Shown: one piece after another, positions 25,520 to 35,146 of the stretch
How positions within the stretch are numbered: position 1 is the first letter of the stretch
Layout: the number at the start of each line of letters is the position of its first letter
NCBI RefSeq assembly: GCF_001183605.1
Contig: NZ_LFXJ01000006.1
Location: 66,348 to 130,347, forward strand
Direction of reading: 5' to 3'
Origin: Lysinibacillus xylanilyticus
GTDB taxonomy: Bacteria > Bacillota > Bacilli > Bacillales_A > Planococcaceae
DNA length: 64,000 bases
Made by a program: the position numbers and the translations under genes
Notes under the pieces: model-generated
Seen by the model: only the letters and a program-made list of their open reading frames with translations
Told to the model about the DNA's origin: nothing
The model's database searches: none

Positions 25520-27364
25520 TCAATTGCTAAGCAAGCGTTTGAAATAGCTTTTGCGAATAAATATATAACTAACGAAGAATAGGACAAAGAAGCATAAAGA
25601 GCTCATCATTGAGACTTGTAAAAATGATGTTGAAACCATTGTTCGCATTGCAAATAATGTAGCAAATAACATTGTAGTCGCTATCGCGAATGGTACAAAT
25701 ATAAGGATTGCCAGCTCTTTAGACACAACTGTGAATAACTCTTTTTTAGATAGCCCAAGTTTTCGTATACCTACATACTTTTCTTTTTCCTGAAGAAGTG
25801 TCGTCTGTAAGTAGAAGTAGAGTATGCTCATAGCTGCACTTAAGAAAATTAAGCTCAACATAGAGCCGATAAAGAACATCACACTTTTTGTAAACATCTC
25901 TGCGTCATACAATTCGATTTTTGACGTTACATAACGTTCCTCATATATATGTGGGAAATCTTTAATAATTTTTTTCGCCAACTCTGTATGTGCCGTCCAA
26001 TTGTCTAGCTCAAATAAATAGGTTTTGTAGACAGGATATTTGATACTGTTATAAACTTCATCAGGCACAATAAAATATGTTTGTTGGAAACCTGTTGTTA
26101 ATAGATTTTTTTCATTTACAGATACAAGCTTAAATTGCTTTAGATATTTGTCATCACTTACATTAGTAATGGGTAATGTTTTGCGATTACCAGCAACTGC
26201 AATAAATTCATTTGCACCTAAGTTAATCTTTTCATTGTGTAACAAGTTATAATCGGAAACTGACATATAACCGAGTCGTTGATCTTCATTCGATTTAAAT
26301 TCAATAAAATAATTTTGTGAATCCACTGTGGATAATTGTTTTTCAATATTTTCTATATCAGCTTTTACCATACTCGGATCAGCCTTAGGAGGGGCAATAT
26401 ATTGAAAACTGTATGGATAATTCGCCTCACTATCTTTTTCAACATTATAGTAAGAACTAAATAAAATGCTTGTACATAAAAATACACCGCTTAATAAAAT
26501 AGTGATTAAAAATAGCATATTTGCATGTGATTTCATTTTTGCGTTGAGATTGGAAGCCAGTAGCATATTCGTTTGTTTCATATAGGCTGACGATCTCTCA
26601 AAAGCCTTTAGCATGAAGCGCATTCCTTGTGAGATGATTAAATAAATTGTACAAAGCACACTCACGAAAAACGCTGCATAGAAAAGAAGACTGAGACTAC
26701 CTACAATGTCATGATCTATTTTTAATAAATAGACTAATGTAGTGGAAATCATAATACTAATGAATAATAAAAGATAATGTGACTTTATCGACTTTTCGAT
26801 GACAACATCACTTTTTAATAGTTGAATGGAAGCTTCTTTATTAATAAATCTTGTCATTACTTTTGAAATAACAACGAATAATACAAGGAATAAACCAACA
26901 GTTAGCATGATTGCTTTAATAGGGAAATACATACCGAAAGCTTCTGCGTTTAAAACAACCCTAGCACCCATTAAGAAGAGAGGCGAAATGACAAGCCCAA
27001 GAACGATTGCTGTAATAATCGCGAGTACACCTATAAGAATATTCTCCCGAAAAACGAGCATACGAATTTGTTTCATAGATGCACCGGTAATCATAAAAAT
27101 ACCTAGTGTTTTAGTTTTCTTCTTTAAAAAGGCCATGATGGAATAGGCGATATAGATAAATGAAAACAAATAAACGAGTAAACTCGCTAACATTAATGCA
27201 AGGCCAAGTGTTGAGTCTGGATCTAAACCTGCAAGACTTGGATGAAACACAATGACTGTAAATAGAAAGAAAATAATGATAGAGAACATACTGCTAAGGA
27301 AATACGAAACATAAGTCCATTTATCACGTAAAATATTTTGAATAACAATATGATTAAAGCTCAT
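25520..27364 (-). CDS. FtsX-like ABC permease, BceB-type
   Basis: A ~614-residue permease with about ten membrane helices and one large extracellular loop (roughly residues 305-490, between 'LFSSYYNVEKDSEANYP' and 'KIELYDAEMF'), the peptide-sensing loop of BceB. With the upstream ATPase it forms a BceAB-type transporter that removes cell-envelope-active peptides such as bacitracin from lipid carriers. The ATG at 27364 has AGGTGG and overlaps the ATPase end by 11 nt. The module also includes a kinase and regulator at 28218-29890. Confidence 0.9.
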   Translation of the reverse strand: MSFNHIVIQNILRDKWTYVSYFLSSMFSIIIFFLFTVIVFHPSLAGLDPDSTLGLALMLASLLVYLFSFIYIAYSIMAFLKKKTKTLGIFMITGASMKQIRMLVFRENILIGVLAIITAIVLGLVISPLFLMGARVVLNAEAFGMYFPIKAIMLTVGLFLVLFVVISKVMTRFINKEASIQLLKSDVVIEKSIKSHYLLLFISIMISTTLVYLLKIDHDIVGSLSLLFYAAFFVSVLCTIYLIISQGMRFMLKAFERSSAYMKQTNMLLASNLNAKMKSHANMLFLITILLSGVFLCTSILFSSYYNVEKDSEANYPYSFQYIAPPKADPSMVKADIENIEKQLSTVDSQNYFIEFKSNEDQRLGYMSVSDYNLLHNEKINLGANEFIAVAGNRKTLPITNVSDDKYLKQFKLVSVNEKNLLTTGFQQTYFIVPDEVYNSIKYPVYKTYLFELDNWTAHTELAKKIIKDFPHIYEERYVTSKIELYDAEMFTKSVMFFIGSMLSLIFLSAAMSILYFYLQTTLLQEKEKYVGIRKLGLSKKELFTVVSKELAILIFVPFAIATTMLFATLFAMRTMVSTSFLQVSMMSSLCFFVLFFVSYIFIRKSYFKRLLSN

Positions 27365-28115
27365 GCTGTCCACCACCTAAAAAAGCAAGTGTGTCCATGA
27401 TTTCCTGGTAAAATTGTTTACGATTATGACCGCGATGAATTTCGTTATATAATTTACCATCCTTAATGAATATAATACGATTTGCGAAGCTTGCAACATA
27501 AGGATCATGTGTCACCATTAAAATGGAAGTTTTCAGTTCTGTATGAATAGAACTAAATAAATTCATGACATCATTTACTGCTTTTGAATCGAGATTTCCT
27601 GTAGGTTCATCTGCCAACAATAAACTCGGTTCGTGAATAACCGCACGAGCAATAGCTACACGTTGTTTTTGCCCACCGGATATTTCGTAAATTCGTTTTG
27701 AAAGAAGCTCTTCAATTCCAAGAAATTGAGATACATGTTGAAGTCGTTGCTGCATTTTATCGGCAGGTAAACTATCTAAAGTTAACGGTAATAAAATATT
27801 TTCTTTCACCGTTAATGTGTGTACAAGATTAAAATCTTGAAAGACAAAGCCTAATTCTGAACGACGGAACTTTGCAAGCTCTTCATCATCTAATGAATAT
27901 GGATTTCTACCATTAATAAGAATTTCACCAATAGTAGGGCGATCGATTGTTGATACGCTATTTAAAAAGGTAGTTTTTCCACTTCCTGAAGGCCCCATGA
28001 CGGCTACGAATTCGTTCTCACCAAGTTGAAAATCTATGCCATTCAATGCCTTATATGTGATTTCTCCGATATATTCTTTTTGTAGATTGGTCACTTGTAG
28101 GATTGAGTTTCCCAT
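27354..28115 (-). CDS. ABC ATPase, BceA-type
   Basis: A 253-residue ATPase of the MacB/LolD-like class. Walker A GPSGSGKTTF (about 40-49), the Q-loop 'FVFQDFNL', signature EISGGQKQRVAIARA and Walker B LLADEPTGNLDS are intact. AAGGGAG precedes the ATG at 28115. It is co-transcribed with the permease from a promoter at 28171-28199 that has a BceR-type operator next to it. Confidence 0.93.
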   Translation of the reverse strand: MGNSILQVTNLQKEYIGEITYKALNGIDFQLGENEFVAVMGPSGSGKTTFLNSVSTIDRPTIGEILINGRNPYSLDDEELAKFRRSELGFVFQDFNLVHTLTVKENILLPLTLDSLPADKMQQRLQHVSQFLGIEELLSKRIYEISGGQKQRVAIARAVIHEPSLLLADEPTGNLDSKAVNDVMNLFSSIHTELKTSILMVTHDPYVASFANRIIFIKDGKLYNEIHRGHNRKQFYQEIMDTLAFLGGGQHEL

Positions 28116-28170
28116 CTTTGAACAACTCCCTTACTTCGATTGAATAGCTTAAGTATAAAGAAGGAGTAGC

Positions 28171-28199
28171 ATTTTACCTATTTGGTTAAATGACGTCAA
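28171..28199 (-). promoter_or_regulatory. promoter of the Bce-type transporter operon
   Basis: On the minus strand TTGACG (28194-28199) and TAAAAT (28171-28176) have a 17-bp spacer, about 55 bp before the ATPase start codon. Confidence 0.75.
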
Positions 28200-28219
28200 T
28201 ATGACAAAGTTGTCATATT
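28198..28219. promoter_or_regulatory. BceR-type operator (perfect inverted repeat)
   Basis: AATATGACAA and TTGTCATATT flank AG as a perfect inverted repeat. It contains TGACA-N4-TGTCA, which agrees with the published BceR-family consensus TNACA-N4-TGTNA. It sits immediately upstream of the -35 box of the transporter promoter, the expected activator position. It overlaps the last codon and stop of the kinase gene. Confidence 0.75.
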
Positions 28220-29204
28220 ACGAGCATGATTTTTTCACGCTATTTGAAAAATCTATGGAAAAGGTAGTGACGCACTCATGGGACTGTAAAGTAAAAGGGT
28301 GCTCTAATTCAGTTAAAATCTTTTTCACTAAATACAAGCCTATACCTGTTGCTTCTCCACTCGTTCTTCCTTTCACACCTGTGTAAAATAAATCAAAGAC
28401 ACGCGAAATTTCACTCTCAGGAATCGTATCTCCATAGTTTTTAATACGTAAAGTAGCTTCGTCATAAATAATTTGAATAGAACTTTCAGACTCACCGTAC
28501 TTAATGGCATTATTGATGACTTGATAAAGGACAATTTTTAACCATTTTCGATCTGAATAAATAATAGTATTTTCAATAAGCGTTACTTTTGGAAAAACTT
28601 CTTTAGCAATGAAATAATCCTTTAAATCGTTAACAACTTCCTTCATAAGTTCTTTTAATGAGAGTGCTTCTATTTTTAAATCAGCCACAAGATTGGACGT
28701 GCGTTCATAAGTTAGTAGCTGATTGAGGGTAAACGTCAACTTGTCGCATTCTTGATTAATTGTTTGCAAATGCTCGGATTGGCTATTGGCATTAGATTGG
28801 ATAATCAGTTGAATAACCGACAATGGCGTTTTCATTTGATGCGCAAAATGGGAAAGCACAAGTTGCTTTTCGTTTTCTTGCTCCTCTAAATGTTGCTGCT
28901 GTGTTAAGTATAGATATTGCATTTGTCGTAGTTTTTGGCTGTAGGCCTGCTCAATCATAGCCTGTGGTTCATACAGATGAAGGTCATCACTTGTTAATGT
29001 GTTGTTCTGTAAATGAGCATAGAGTTTTTTTCTGCGATAATAACGTCCAATTAGCCAAATGGTAAATAGGAAACTAACGAGAAAGATAAAATAAAGATAG
29101 TGTGAAGATAAATCATCCAATGATTGAATGATCCAAGGTAATAATAGAAAGCTTACACAATAAAGAATGATTACACTTATATGATCTCGAAAGAACAGCT
29201 TCAT
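28218..29204 (-). CDS. intramembrane-sensing histidine kinase, BceS-type
   Basis: A 328-residue kinase with two N-terminal membrane helices joined by a very short loop (about 12-30 and 36-52), so it senses via the transporter rather than directly. Phospho-acceptor motif 'LSHFAHQMKTPLSVIQ' (His near 117). HATPase N-box 'YQVINNAIKYGE' and G-box 'GIGLYLVKKI' are intact. Its start overlaps the regulator stop by 4 nt. Confidence 0.92.
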   Translation of the reverse strand: MKLFFRDHISVIILYCVSFLLLPWIIQSLDDLSSHYLYFIFLVSFLFTIWLIGRYYRRKKLYAHLQNNTLTSDDLHLYEPQAMIEQAYSQKLRQMQYLYLTQQQHLEEQENEKQLVLSHFAHQMKTPLSVIQLIIQSNANSQSEHLQTINQECDKLTFTLNQLLTYERTSNLVADLKIEALSLKELMKEVVNDLKDYFIAKEVFPKVTLIENTIIYSDRKWLKIVLYQVINNAIKYGESESSIQIIYDEATLRIKNYGDTIPESEISRVFDLFYTGVKGRTSGEATGIGLYLVKKILTELEHPFTLQSHECVTTFSIDFSNSVKKSCS

Positions 29205-29890
29205 TCCTCTGCCTCCACTAATTGATAACCAAGTCCACGGATTGTTTTAATTTCTAATCTAGATTGGATAGTCTCGAATTTTTTGCGTAATCGGCCAATA
29301 TTAACAGATAGAGTGTTTTCTTCGACGAAGGATTCATCATCCCAAATGGCACTTAACAATTTTTGACGAGGAACAACATTAGGATAAGCTTCAAATAGTA
29401 ATTTGCTAAGCTGCATCTCTTTTAACGTTAACAGGCTCTCGTGTTTTTCGGTGTAAAGACGAACTGTATCAGAATTTAATGTTGTATTAGCAATTGATAT
29501 CGAATTAGATTCGGAGGAAGCATATTCTCCGTATGTACGGCGAATAAGACCATTCACTTTTGCCATAAGCACATCTAGCGAGAAGGGCTTAGTGATAAAA
29601 TCATCAGCACCATTTTCAATTCCATGCACTTGATCGATATCATTCACGCGCGCTGATACAATGATAATAGGGCATTTGGATAGCTGACGGATTTTGCGTG
29701 ACCAAAAGTACCCATCATAGGTTGGTAGGTTAATGTCCATAACCACTAAATGAGGTTGAATAGCTTGAAATTCTTCTACTATATGATTAAATTGTTGAAC
29801 GGTATAGCATTCAAATTGATATTTTGTTAAATGCTCCACAATAATCTTTGAAATATTAGGATCATCTTCTATTATGTATATTTTGTACAT
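29201..29890 (-). CDS. OmpR-family response regulator, BceR-type
   Basis: A 229-residue regulator: receiver ~1-115 with 'IYIIEDDPN' and 'LVVMDINLPTYDG' (phospho-Asp near 52), and winged helix ~130-229 ('LTLKEMQLSKLLFEAYPN...IKTIRGLGYQL'). The ATG at 29890 with AAAGGTCG is preferred over a long upstream extension that reads into a repeat. It should activate the transporter operon through the palindrome at 28198-28219. Confidence 0.92.
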   Translation of the reverse strand: MYKIYIIEDDPNISKIIVEHLTKYQFECYTVQQFNHIVEEFQAIQPHLVVMDINLPTYDGYFWSRKIRQLSKCPIIIVSARVNDIDQVHGIENGADDFITKPFSLDVLMAKVNGLIRRTYGEYASSESNSISIANTTLNSDTVRLYTEKHESLLTLKEMQLSKLLFEAYPNVVPRQKLLSAIWDDESFVEENTLSVNIGRLRKKFETIQSRLEIKTIRGLGYQLVEAEE

Positions 29891-29928
29891 AGTATCGACC
29901 TTTCTTTGTAGACTATCACTAAAAAGTG

Positions 29929-30106
29929 GGTATTTTATTAATATATATGAAGGTATATTGGTTGATTGGAGTGGAGACTGGGCGACTCCTAGGGGATTAG
30001 CGTCACAGATGAGACCCTGCAGCGAAGCGAAGCGGCTCATCGGATGCCCCCTGGAAAGCGCCCAGTCGGAACGGAAATCAACCCCACGTTATGCTGAGTA
30101 GCCTTT
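29929..30106. repeat. repeat family A copy 4
   Basis: Left flank TATCACTAAAAAGTGGG, then TTGGTTGATTGGAGTGGAGA, and right end CCCAGTCGGAACGGAAATCA followed by ACCCCACGTTATGCTGAG. The interior carries GGGCGACTCCTAGGGGATTA and CGGCTCATCGGATGCCCCCT. This 29891-30240 gap holds no gene. Confidence 0.85.
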
Positions 30107-30194
30107 TTTATTTATATACTTTTAATGTACCCTGATTTTTAAAAATCCATTAATATTCGTCATTGAATATAGTAGTAATTGTAGCTTGAAAGTA

Positions 30195-30240
30195 TAAAAA
30201 AGAGCCACCACCAACTCAATTGAGAAGGTGATGAGCTCTT
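30195..30240 (-). terminator. terminator of the hybrid kinase
   Basis: On the minus strand AAAGAGCTCATCACC pairs with GGTGGTGGCTCTTT around AATTGAG, followed by TTTTTA. Confidence 0.8.
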
Positions 30241-33200
30241 TCATTTATTTTTTGGAATATGGAAGGTGACAGTTGTTCCTTCGTTTAGAGTACTTTTAAT
30301 TTGTAATCGCTGTCCGTAAATCCTTTTAAGACGTAAATCCGTATTGCGTAGACCTACGCCAGCGTTTGGTGAATTACTAACAGATTGTAGTTCATCTAAT
30401 ATACTAGGATCAATCCCAACGCCATCATCTACAACACTGACTGCTACATGATCCGGAAAGTCTTTTATACGGATACAAACTGTACCGCCTTCTCCCTGTT
30501 TCAATACACCATGACATATGGCATTTTCTACTAAAGTTTGTAAGGAGATAGGGGGGATATCAATATTTATATTGTCATCTATATCCCATTCGATATTTAG
30601 TAAGTTCCCAAAGCGCTGCTGATTAATATAGAGATATGACCGTACTAGCTCCAACTCATCCTTTAGTGGCACTACTCGCTGTAAATTCCGTACATCAAAG
30701 CTTGCATGTAGATACTCACCAAAATGATGCATTAAATCAATCATTCGATCTGTATCGATCGTACTAAGCGATGCAATTGAATTTAATGTATTAAATAAAA
30801 AATGGGGCTGTATTTGAGCTTGAAGCCAAGCTGTTTCCAAATGTAGGCGTTGATTGATACTATATTTTAAATCGATTAAGGCTCTACTCCTTACCTTTAG
30901 CTCTAAAGAACTAATAGGCTTCGTAACATAATCATTAGCACCATGGGCAAAACCAGCAAAGACATCCTCGGAATAATTACGAGCTGTTAATAGTAAAATA
31001 GGTAATTCGAGCAATGAGTAGTGTTCTCGAATAATTTCAATTAATGCATAGCCAGATATATAAGGTAACATCGCATCTATAATGACTAAATCCCAATCAT
31101 CTTGCTGTAGCACTTCTAATGCCATTTCACTGCTAGTAACTGTAGTAACCGCGTATTCTGAAGTTGCAAATAAACTACGCATAATTGTTAAGTTTACAGG
31201 ATCGTCATCGACCATTAAAATTTTAAATTGCTTTTCCACTGTCGGTGATGAATTATGTTCTTCTATAGGAAGATGCAAATCCTCTTTCTCTATATAAGAT
31301 TGCTCCTCATTAAATTCTCCTTCTGCTAATGGCAATGTGAAATAGACATCCGATCCTTTGTTAGGAATAGAATGTATTCGCAAAGTTCCACCATGTAATT
31401 CGATGAGCTTCTTTGAAATTAATAATCCGAGACCGATTCCATCATTGTTGTCATTGCCTTGTTCGTAAGGGGAAAATAGACGACTTTGGATATCATCATC
31501 CATGCCTAACCCAGTGTCACGAATATGGATAACAGCCATATTATTTTCTATATGGGCACTTATTTTTATAGATCCTGCACTCGTATATTTAATGGCATTG
31601 TGTAGGAGATTGAAAAGAATTTGAATCAATCGATTTTCATCGGCTACTACATTAGGAAATGCCCTAGGAATCGTTGAATTCATATGAATCTGTTTTCCAC
31701 TTGTTATAAAGCGTAACATGTCAAAAACACCGTAAACTATACTTTGAATGCTAACGTTCTTTTTATGGAGATGTAAATTACCCTCCTTTAAACGAGTAAA
31801 ATCTAGTATGTCATTTAACGTAAAGGACATGCTTCTTCCGATATCAATTAGATGCTTTAGGTTTTGCTTATCGTCAGCCATAAGCTTATTGTTTGGATTA
31901 TCATAAATGGACTGTCCTAATGTAACCATTTTATTCATGGGATCCCATAGCTTTTGTGAACTGCTAGATAAAAATTCATCCTTTAATGCATCGTCCTTTT
32001 GTAATTTAGCAATCAATTGATTAATTTGCGCTTTATTTTCAAAAAAGCGTTTAAACCAATAACCCGAAAAACCGAGCATGACAAATAAATAATCGAATGG
32101 ATACATTGGTATATCAAAATCATAGATGGATTTGATGTATGCCCATATGATGCCATTCATTGTACCAAGGGCGGTCAATGCAATAAAAGCAGTACTCTGT
32201 TTTTGATTTTCAAGATACTCTTTTAAAGCGAGTACTACTACAAATAAAAATGAAACGACATAAAGTATATAGTAAAAAGAATTTATTACCAATAACCAAC
32301 TAATCGGTAAGACGACAGTTAAAAATGCTGAAAGGCCGTAGAAAGCAATGAGCCACTGAAAGCTTTTAGCATTATGATATTTGACTAGTAACACACGCAT
32401 AAATTGGATAAAGAAAAAAGACGATCCGAGATAAATGATAGTAGATAGCTTAAATGACCATACATAATCGAGATGTAACCAAGTGATTATAGATTGGTCA
32501 TATGAAATTAATTCATCTGCTAATGGCAAAAGAAAACCTACTGTAAACAGTAAAACAATTGGCTTTGGATAAATAAACAAGAATACAAGGGTGCTAAAAA
32601 GTGCGAACAATATGAGCGTTATTGAAATTGTAGCAAGAGATAGATCGTTAATCATTTGGTGATGTTCGATAGCTGAAGCAGAGCCAAATAAAATTCTTTT
32701 ATCTATGCTAGTACTTATTGATGTATCAAAATTAGATACATGTAAAATTAAGTCAATTTCAGGCTCCTTATTTGTAAAGTAAAGGGTATAAGGAGCGGCT
32801 TGACCTTTATGGTTTTGTGAATCAGTAGCTACTTTTCCTGATTGGTCAACCAACTTCCCGTTAATATATAATGCTGAAGCAGTTGACACTGCAGGAATCC
32901 GAACGGCATAACGATGATCTTTAGGAGCATTATGATTAAGTAAGATTTTTAAACGGTATGTACCATATCGTTGTGTCGATACCTCTGAATCTCGCATGGG
33001 AATCGTCCGGGTAGTTTGTTCAAATGATTGAGGAGACTTGCTATTATCAATGTTTAAGGGATCTAGTAATAATCCGGGATAGTAAAGCCATTCACCATCT
33101 AAGTTAAGGACTTCCTCATCGGATAGCTGCTGATTATGTATATCAAATATACCTTTCTTTGCAAGCGGTTGATCACTTGAAGGGAGAAAGTATGTCAGCC

Positions 33201-33285
33201 ATAGTAAACGAAGTGTTGTAAGCACTATAAAAATTAAAATAATGAAAAGTGAATGTCGTATAGTCGTTTTTTTTAACAGTGACAT
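30241..33285 (-). CDS. large hybrid sensor histidine kinase (7TM, HisKA-like, REC, LytS-type kinase)
   Basis: A ~1014-residue multi-domain sensor. Order: an N-terminal helix (10-34), extracellular jelly-roll-like domain (~45-200), 7TM region (~215-415), a HisKA-like helix (~430-500), ATPase with LLHNAIKYTS (~558) and GIGLGLLISKK, and receiver with 'ILMVDDDPVN' and phospho-Asp in 'VIIDAMLP' (~737). A second kinase unit with PHFLFNTLNS (His ~828, LytS/His_kinase type) and another ATPase 'TLVENAICHG' follow. In the first unit 'SSSQKLWDPMNKM' has Gln where the phospho-acceptor His of 'SHELRTPL' should be. The ATG at 33285 with GGAGG is chosen. The regulator at 35590 is a likely partner. Confidence 0.88.
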   Translation of the reverse strand: MSLLKKTTIRHSLFIILIFIVLTTLRLLWLTYFLPSSDQPLAKKGIFDIHNQQLSDEEVLNLDGEWLYYPGLLLDPLNIDNSKSPQSFEQTTRTIPMRDSEVSTQRYGTYRLKILLNHNAPKDHRYAVRIPAVSTASALYINGKLVDQSGKVATDSQNHKGQAAPYTLYFTNKEPEIDLILHVSNFDTSISTSIDKRILFGSASAIEHHQMINDLSLATISITLILFALFSTLVFLFIYPKPIVLLFTVGFLLPLADELISYDQSIITWLHLDYVWSFKLSTIIYLGSSFFFIQFMRVLLVKYHNAKSFQWLIAFYGLSAFLTVVLPISWLLVINSFYYILYVVSFLFVVVLALKEYLENQKQSTAFIALTALGTMNGIIWAYIKSIYDFDIPMYPFDYLFVMLGFSGYWFKRFFENKAQINQLIAKLQKDDALKDEFLSSSSQKLWDPMNKMVTLGQSIYDNPNNKLMADDKQNLKHLIDIGRSMSFTLNDILDFTRLKEGNLHLHKKNVSIQSIVYGVFDMLRFITSGKQIHMNSTIPRAFPNVVADENRLIQILFNLLHNAIKYTSAGSIKISAHIENNMAVIHIRDTGLGMDDDIQSRLFSPYEQGNDNNDGIGLGLLISKKLIELHGGTLRIHSIPNKGSDVYFTLPLAEGEFNEEQSYIEKEDLHLPIEEHNSSPTVEKQFKILMVDDDPVNLTIMRSLFATSEYAVTTVTSSEMALEVLQQDDWDLVIIDAMLPYISGYALIEIIREHYSLLELPILLLTARNYSEDVFAGFAHGANDYVTKPISSLELKVRSRALIDLKYSINQRLHLETAWLQAQIQPHFLFNTLNSIASLSTIDTDRMIDLMHHFGEYLHASFDVRNLQRVVPLKDELELVRSYLYINQQRFGNLLNIEWDIDDNINIDIPPISLQTLVENAICHGVLKQGEGGTVCIRIKDFPDHVAVSVVDDGVGIDPSILDELQSVSNSPNAGVGLRNTDLRLKRIYGQRLQIKSTLNEGTTVTFHIPKNK

Positions 33286-33311
33286 AAGTACCTCCAAAAT
33301 TTTCCTCTTGT

Positions 33312-33463
33312 AATGAATTATGCCTCGGCATAATTCAGTGATATCCGCCGGGCTTTGGGCCAACGTGATGTTGGTCACTCAGTCGTCGCCACAGGACGTG
33401 GCGTTCTTAGACTGAGTTCCTCTATTTCAGTGGTTATTTGGACACCAGCTGAAAAGTAACTTA
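33312..33463. repeat. repeat family B copy (reverse)
   Basis: Starts AATTATGCCTCGGCATAATT and ends TTGGACACCAGCTGAAAAGT. In the middle, GGTCACTCAGTCGTCGCCAC and CTTAGACTGAGTTCCTC form the family B stem. Confidence 0.85.
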
Positions 33464-34003
33464 AATCGCATTCATCCCACCACCTATATAGGTTGGAGAC
33501 TTCTATGTCTGTCGTTACGCTTTCGGTCAAAAGACATTTGTAACTGCCGTTTCACTTTCGCTACAAAAAACATTTGTAGCTGGCGCTTCGCTTTCGCTAC
33601 AAAAAACATCTGTAGCTGGCGCTTCGCTTTCGCTACAAAAACATCTGCTGAAAGAAGTAAAAAGAACTACATTTACCATGCCATGAAATTTAGAAAATAG
33701 AAATAAGAAATTTATAAAAATAATACTTTCAGACTAATCAGAAAGTATTGAGGGTAACGGATATTCTCTGTGGGCTACTTGTTTATCTACTTGCGAGCGT
33801 CGAGTCGCTTTTATAAAAAATGCCAGATTGAGAAAGTATTGTTGGAATGACAGCACTTTGGAGAGGAAGGAAGTGAGTGTCCTACATCCTTCCGAGAGTG
33901 GAATGCACATCATTTCGGTAAATATCTATTCGTTTTTAAGTTTTCTTTAAGAGGTATGACGTATGATGATGGAATAAAATCTCAATGGGAGAAATGATCT
34001 ATT
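33464..34003. repeat. tandem GCTTCGCTTTCGC modules in a long non-coding gap
   Basis: Between about 33510 and 33650 a ~38-bp unit (ACATTTGTAGCTGGCGCTTC then GCTTTCGCTACAAAA) occurs three to four times in tandem. The rest, 33660-34003, holds no gene I can see except the promoter region of the diguanylate cyclase. Confidence 0.7.
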
Positions 34004-35026
34004 GTGAGTAAACTCAAGTTAAAGTTATCGTTTGTTATTGTTAGTATGACGGTAATGATAGTACTTGCGACTTCTAGTGTTAGTATTTGGAGTAGCTATC
34101 GAAATTTTAACGACATTCTTATGCAAAATAAAATTGTCATGCAGGAGAATTATGTGAGGGAAGTTTCAATAATCACTGAGAGCTACGTACAAGAAAAACA
34201 GAGGGAACCAAATCAAGATAAATCGATCGAACCTTATATGGTGCAAGTGGTTGATAAGTTACTTGATGAAAGAGTGGTTTCTTTTAGCGCGTTCATTAAA
34301 AGTATACTCATGCCTTTACTATTATGGTTAGTCACAATACTTGTATTAGCTGTATGGCTTGCTTTCAAAATTGCACGACCTTTAAAACAGCTTTTTATTA
34401 GTGTGGAGAAAGAAGAGGTACAGAAGCTTGAAGAAATTAATGACTGGTATTACGAAGCACATTCCTTAAAAAAGGTAGTGCAAAATATGGTTATTAGTTC
34501 AGAAAGCACAATATTTGATTTAACTAATCAACTGAATTTAGACGCCTTAACAGGAATTCCTAACCGAGGAAGAATGGATCAAATTTTAAATGAATTAATC
34601 ATCAATAAAGTTCCACATACAATAGTGTTAATAGATTTAGATGACTTTAAAAGTATAAATGATACATATGGTCATACTGTAGGGGATGAAGTGCTAAAAG
34701 CTTTCGCCAGTCATATGCAGGAGAACATAGAGAAACAAGGAATGTGCTTTCGATATGGTGGGGAAGAGTTTATGGTTATATTGCCATCCACGACAATAGA
34801 TGTAGCTATAGAATTAGCGGAGAATTTACGTATTAAGCAGGCCATGTTAGATACTGCATGTGAAAGACCTGTTACAATGTCTGCGGGCATTACATCATTT
34901 ACAGCAAATATTAAAACAGCTAATCAGATCATTACAATTGCAGATCAGGCATTGTATAAGGCGAAGCAGTCAGGAAGGAACTGTATCTGTGTCTTTGAAG
35001 AACTATCTGAAAAAATAATCAAATAA
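34004..35026 (+). CDS. membrane-anchored diguanylate cyclase (GGDEF)
   Basis: A 340-residue protein. Two membrane helices (about 10-32 and 102-124) bracket a short extracellular sensor segment. A cytosolic linker and a GGDEF domain with 'DALTGIPNRGRMDQ' and the active site 'RYGGEEFMVILP' (near 254) follow. It makes cyclic di-GMP from two GTP. There is no RxxD inhibitory site in front of GGEEF, so product feedback is probably absent. The GTG at 34004 has GGGAGAAA upstream. Confidence 0.93.
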   Translation: MSKLKLKLSFVIVSMTVMIVLATSSVSIWSSYRNFNDILMQNKIVMQENYVREVSIITESYVQEKQREPNQDKSIEPYMVQVVDKLLDERVVSFSAFIKSILMPLLLWLVTILVLAVWLAFKIARPLKQLFISVEKEEVQKLEEINDWYYEAHSLKKVVQNMVISSESTIFDLTNQLNLDALTGIPNRGRMDQILNELIINKVPHTIVLIDLDDFKSINDTYGHTVGDEVLKAFASHMQENIEKQGMCFRYGGEEFMVILPSTTIDVAIELAENLRIKQAMLDTACERPVTMSAGITSFTANIKTANQIITIADQALYKAKQSGRNCICVFEELSEKIIK

Positions 35027-35146
35027 ATTATCATCCAAACCAACCACATCTTCATTCATCTCACTACCTTCAAAAGTGGAAGTCTTCTACTGATTGAAGA
35101 TAAATGGAGTGTTTTAACTAAACTATTATAAATTAGATGAGGAACC
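35027..35146. other. short non-coding gap
   Basis: I see no gene or clear signal here. The segment leads into a composite repeat starting at about 35147. Confidence 0.4.
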
